6,306 bases of DNA from CAUZJO01 sp963580245. Lineage in GTDB: Bacteria; Sumerlaeota; Sumerlaeia; MVZB01. Where the stretch lies: NCBI GenBank assembly GCA_963580245.1, contig CAUZJO010000195.1, positions 1 to 6,306 of the forward strand, read 5' to 3'. The notes below the pieces were generated by a model. It searched no databases and was not told where the DNA came from. It worked only from the letters and a program-made list of their open reading frames with translations. Numbering within the stretch: position 1 is the first letter of the stretch; every line of letters starts with the position of its first letter. Position numbers and translations under genes: made by a program. Positions 5,983-6,306 of this stretch are shown here, one piece after another.

Positions 5983-6306
5983 ATGGCGCCTTTAACTTTC
6001 GAGGGGAAAACGGCGCTTGTCACGGGTGGGACGCGCGGGCTGGGGCGCGCCGTCGCGCTTCGGCTTGCTCGCGAAGGGGCCGACGTCGCGGTCAACTATT
6101 TTTCTCGGGAAGCGGACGCTAAACAGACGCTGACCGACATCGAAGCGGCGGGTGTTAAAGCCGTTGCGATCGCTGGCGACGTTTCCAAGCCGCCGCAGGC
6201 GCAACGCATCGTCGCGAAGGCGCGCGAGGCACTCGGTCCCATTGATCTCCTGGTGCACTGCGCCGCCATCGCCATCCCAATCCCCGCCTCCGAAGTAACC
6301 TGGGAA
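5983..6306 (+). CDS. SDR-family NAD(P)-dependent oxidoreductase, N-terminal 108 codons (runs off the right edge)
   Basis: This is the Rossmann-fold half of a classical short-chain dehydrogenase/reductase, resembling FabG-type 3-oxoacyl reductases. TGGTRGLG (residues 14-21) is the TGxxxGxG dinucleotide-binding motif. GDVSK (65-69) holds the Asp66 that usually contacts the adenine ring. DLLVHCAAI (88-96) is where NNAG is normal; here it reads HCAA, a deviation from consensus. Arg18 in the glycine loop, and the absence of an acidic residue at the end of strand beta-2 (VAVNYFSRE), lean towards NADP(H), which is inference. The catalytic Ser-Tyr-Lys lies beyond the window, so activity and substrate are unknown. 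It is co-directional with the ALDH gene upstream; the pair could convert an alcohol through an aldehyde to an acid, or the SDR could act on a separate step. Confidence 0.92.
   Translation, partial: MAPLTFEGKTALVTGGTRGLGRAVALRLAREGADVAVNYFSREADAKQTLTDIEAAGVKAVAIAGDVSKPPQAQRIVAKAREALGPIDLLVHCAAIAIPIPASEVTWE

Overview
The window looks like GC-rich chromosomal DNA from an environmental bacterium. A planctomycete-like origin is my best guess. It rests on a secreted ELWxxDGT-repeat protein, a cluster of GC-rich palindromic hairpins between genes, and mostly weak Shine-Dalgarno sites except in front of the two enzyme genes. I cannot confirm the phylum without a search. No rRNA, tRNA, CRISPR array or phage module is visible.

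The left half (1-3138) reads on the minus strand. At the left edge lies the start of an IS5-family element, with the N-terminal 96 codons of its transposase (1-289). Its upstream end appears to cut the 3' end of a secreted ELWxxDGT beta-propeller-type gene (397-1425). Next comes a 417-bp gap dominated by an element of about 329 bp (1497-1825). It has 30-bp imperfect terminal inverted repeats and six perfect hairpins, arranged as two inverted three-hairpin units whose stems differ by base-pair-preserving changes. Beyond it is a 431-codon gene of unknown function (1843-3138).

The right half (3403-6306) reads on the plus strand, divergent from the left half. It starts with a small multi-pass membrane protein gene whose reading frame is broken near 3752-3774. 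A well-formed NAD-type aldehyde dehydrogenase (4277-5782) follows, with its own likely promoter and a strong ribosome binding site. The window ends in the first 108 codons of an SDR-family oxidoreductase (5983 onward). The ALDH and SDR may act together in oxidising an alcohol or aldehyde substrate, but the substrate cannot be read from this window.

The most unusual feature is the 329-bp mirror-symmetric hairpin element. The enzymes look ordinary. I found no convincing new multi-gene system.
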